Positions 62,549-64,000 of a DNA stretch of 64,000 nt are shown one piece after another (the stretch's first letter is position 1; each line of letters starts with the position of its first letter). Location: contig JAPFFF010000004.1 of NCBI GenBank assembly GCA_039105265.1, positions 6,615,501-6,679,500 of the forward strand, given 5' to 3'. This stretch comes from Tritrichomonas musculus (Eukaryota; Parabasalia; Tritrichomonadida; Tritrichomonadidae). The position numbers and the translations under genes were made by a program. The notes beneath the pieces are model-generated. The model searched no databases. It had not been told where the DNA came from and saw only the letters and a program-made list of their open reading frames with translations.

Positions 62549-64000
62549 TTATGAAAAAAATGTTTCCTCTTTTTTTGGAATCATTATAAATAATGCTTCT
62601 AAATTATTTTTTAAAGCATTTTTAATTTGTGAATATTCATTGTTTTCTATTATTTGAATATGTGAATAAATAAAAAATGAATCTGTTTCAATTTTGGTTA
62701 ATTTTGGTGGAAAAGAAATACTTTGAATTGGAGAAAGATAAAAAGCTTTTTCTTTTATTTTTTGAAGTTCAGAATCTGGATTAAATTCAATTCTTTTGAG
62801 ATTATGACAATTTGCAAAAGCCATATAACAAATTTGATTAACATTTTTTGGAATTTTTATTTGTCTAATTCCAGAAAATGAAAATGATGAAATTCCAATT
62901 TTTTTAAGCTGTGAATTTTCTGGAATTTCAACATTTTCAAGTTTTTGACAACAATGAAAGACATAATCACAAATTTCAGTGATTTGGGGAGGAATAGTAA
63001 AATTCACAATTGATGAATGTGAAAATGCATCATTTTTAATTGTTTTGAGTTTAGAATTTTGTGAAATCTCGACATATTTGAGTTTTGAGCAATATTGAAA
63101 TGCATAAGATCCAATGACCTCAATAAAATCAGGAATTATGGCTTTCTCAACATTTCGGCATGAAAAAACCAAAACATCAAAATTTTCTTTTTCTAATGAT
63201 GATTTTCCAAGTATGAATTTATCTTTGTATAAAGTATAATTTTTGTTATTTTGCATTATTTTGATTTTGGTTAATTTTTGTAAACTGTTGCACCATCCTT
63301 CTTGAAAATGTGTGAAGCTTGAAGGAATTGTAAGACTTTCTATTTGGGATCCTGCAAAAGCATCAATACAAATGATTTGAAGTTCAGAATCAGGTGCAAA
63401 ATCAATTTGTAGAAATTCACAGTTATAAAAAGCTCCACATCCAATTTTTCTGACATGTTTCGGTATCATAATTGTTTTAATTAATGTTTGAGAAAAAGAT
63501 ATGTCGTCAATTATTTGAAGATTGGATTCTTTTGGTATTTCAACTTGAATTAACTTTCTGCAATTGTAAAATGATGCTTCACATATATTAGTGACACCAG
63601 GAGGTATGATAATATTTTCAATACTGGCACATGTAAATGCATATTTCTTAATGACTGTTAGCTTTGAATTTATTCCAAATTCAACAGTTTGAAGATTTTT
63701 ACATTTATAAAATGCATACTCATTTATTTCTATTAAATTAGTTGGAATATAAATATTTTTGACTGATGTATTATAAAATGCTCTTGCTCCAATGAGAATA
63801 AGCTTAGAATCTTTTGGGATATCAACTGTATGAAGTTTGGCACATGAATAAAATGCATCTTCATAAATACGAATGAGATTTAGAGGTATTTTTATGCATT
63901 CAATTGCAGATGCAGAAAATGCTCCAGTTCTAATTTCTCTAAGCTGAGAATTTGATCCAATTTCTACATTCACAAGTTTAGAACATCCTTCAAATGCATA
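62549..64000 (-). CDS. BspA-like LRR protein, C-terminal part, runs off the window
   Basis: The frame is open from the right edge (YAFEGCSKLVNVEIG) to TAA 62549-62551, about 484 codons. Repeats of 23-24 residues have the Treponema/BspA type (I-P-x-x-V-x-x-I-x-x-x-A-F-x-x-C-x-x-L-x-x-V-x-I), for example IPTNLIEINEYAFYKCKNLQ and IPPGVTNICEASFYNCRKLI. A non-LRR insert (WCNSLQKLTKIKIMQNNKNY to DVLVFSCRNVEKAIIP) lies about two thirds along. The end, IPKKEETFFS, has no membrane anchor, so this member is either secreted or intracellular; the N-terminus would tell. BspA-like proteins are linked to host or bacterial adhesion. Its 3' 0.6 kb is duplicated at 48.5 kb. Confidence 0.9.
   Translation of the reverse strand, partial: YAFEGCSKLVNVEIGSNSQLREIRTGAFSASAIECIKIPLNLIRIYEDAFYSCAKLHTVDIPKDSKLILIGARAFYNTSVKNIYIPTNLIEINEYAFYKCKNLQTVEFGINSKLTVIKKYAFTCASIENIIIPPGVTNICEASFYNCRKLIQVEIPKESNLQIIDDISFSQTLIKTIMIPKHVRKIGCGAFYNCEFLQIDFAPDSELQIICIDAFAGSQIESLTIPSSFTHFQEGWCNSLQKLTKIKIMQNNKNYTLYKDKFILGKSSLEKENFDVLVFSCRNVEKAIIPDFIEVIGSYAFQYCSKLKYVEISQNSKLKTIKNDAFSHSSIVNFTIPPQITEICDYVFHCCQKLENVEIPENSQLKKIGISSFSFSGIRQIKIPKNVNQICYMAFANCHNLKRIEFNPDSELQKIKEKAFYLSPIQSISFPPKLTKIETDSFFIYSHIQIIENNEYSQIKNALKNNLEALFIMIPKKEETFFS

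Overview
The window looks like nuclear DNA of a trichomonad (parabasalid protist). It is very AT-rich and has compact, mostly intronless genes. The gene families are those expanded in trichomonads: BspA-like leucine-rich repeat (LRR) proteins, DUF3447/ankyrin proteins, kinases fused to Sel1 or ankyrin repeats, an RCC1 propeller, a Myb regulator, a parallel beta-helix surface protein and papain-type proteases. A Tritrichomonas-like genome is favoured over Trichomonas vaginalis because of the Sel1-kinase expansion and AT content; this is inference, not proof. I saw no rRNA, tRNA or CRISPR.

Layout. 0-3 kb: the start of a serpin, a decayed cathepsin-L-like protease split by a 109-bp TA-flanked element, a truncated Glu-rich ORF and a small basic protein. 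3.4-6.3 kb: a kinase followed by ankyrin modules that are each cut, at the same point of the repeat, by about 0.47-0.50 kb of AT-rich array. 6.3-11 kb: two small unknown proteins, an RCC1 protein and two inverted-repeat elements. 11.2-14.8 kb: a nest of three elements. 14.85-18 kb: a large DUF3447/LRR protein ending in a P-loop domain. 21-26 kb: a divergent histone H3, a two-repeat Myb protein and two convergent paralogues with an AT-hook-like start. 26.4-33.2 kb: a kinase-Sel1 protein and a 1504-residue membrane-anchored beta-helix protein.

33.9-46 kb: two giant kinase-like/Sel1 proteins flank a mosaic of gene pieces and a BTB-like coiled-coil gene that runs into the same kind of AT array. 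46-58 kb: accessory DNA with terminal-inverted-repeat elements, a HECT fragment, BspA debris, a GC-rich insert, a DUF3447/LRR gene, a lysine-pathway decarboxylase fragment, a broken Sel1 gene, a foldback element and a hAT transposase relic. 58.2-64 kb: a third giant kinase/Sel1 gene and a BspA gene that runs off the end.

The three giant genes and the broken Sel1 gene share a C-terminal FYEGFG-type signature. The three giants also share an unusual kinase core, with YRD for HRD and DFD or DLD for DFG. The strongest candidates for something undescribed are the phase-locked AT arrays inside ankyrin loci, this kinase/Sel1 family, and the LRR protein fused to a P-loop domain.
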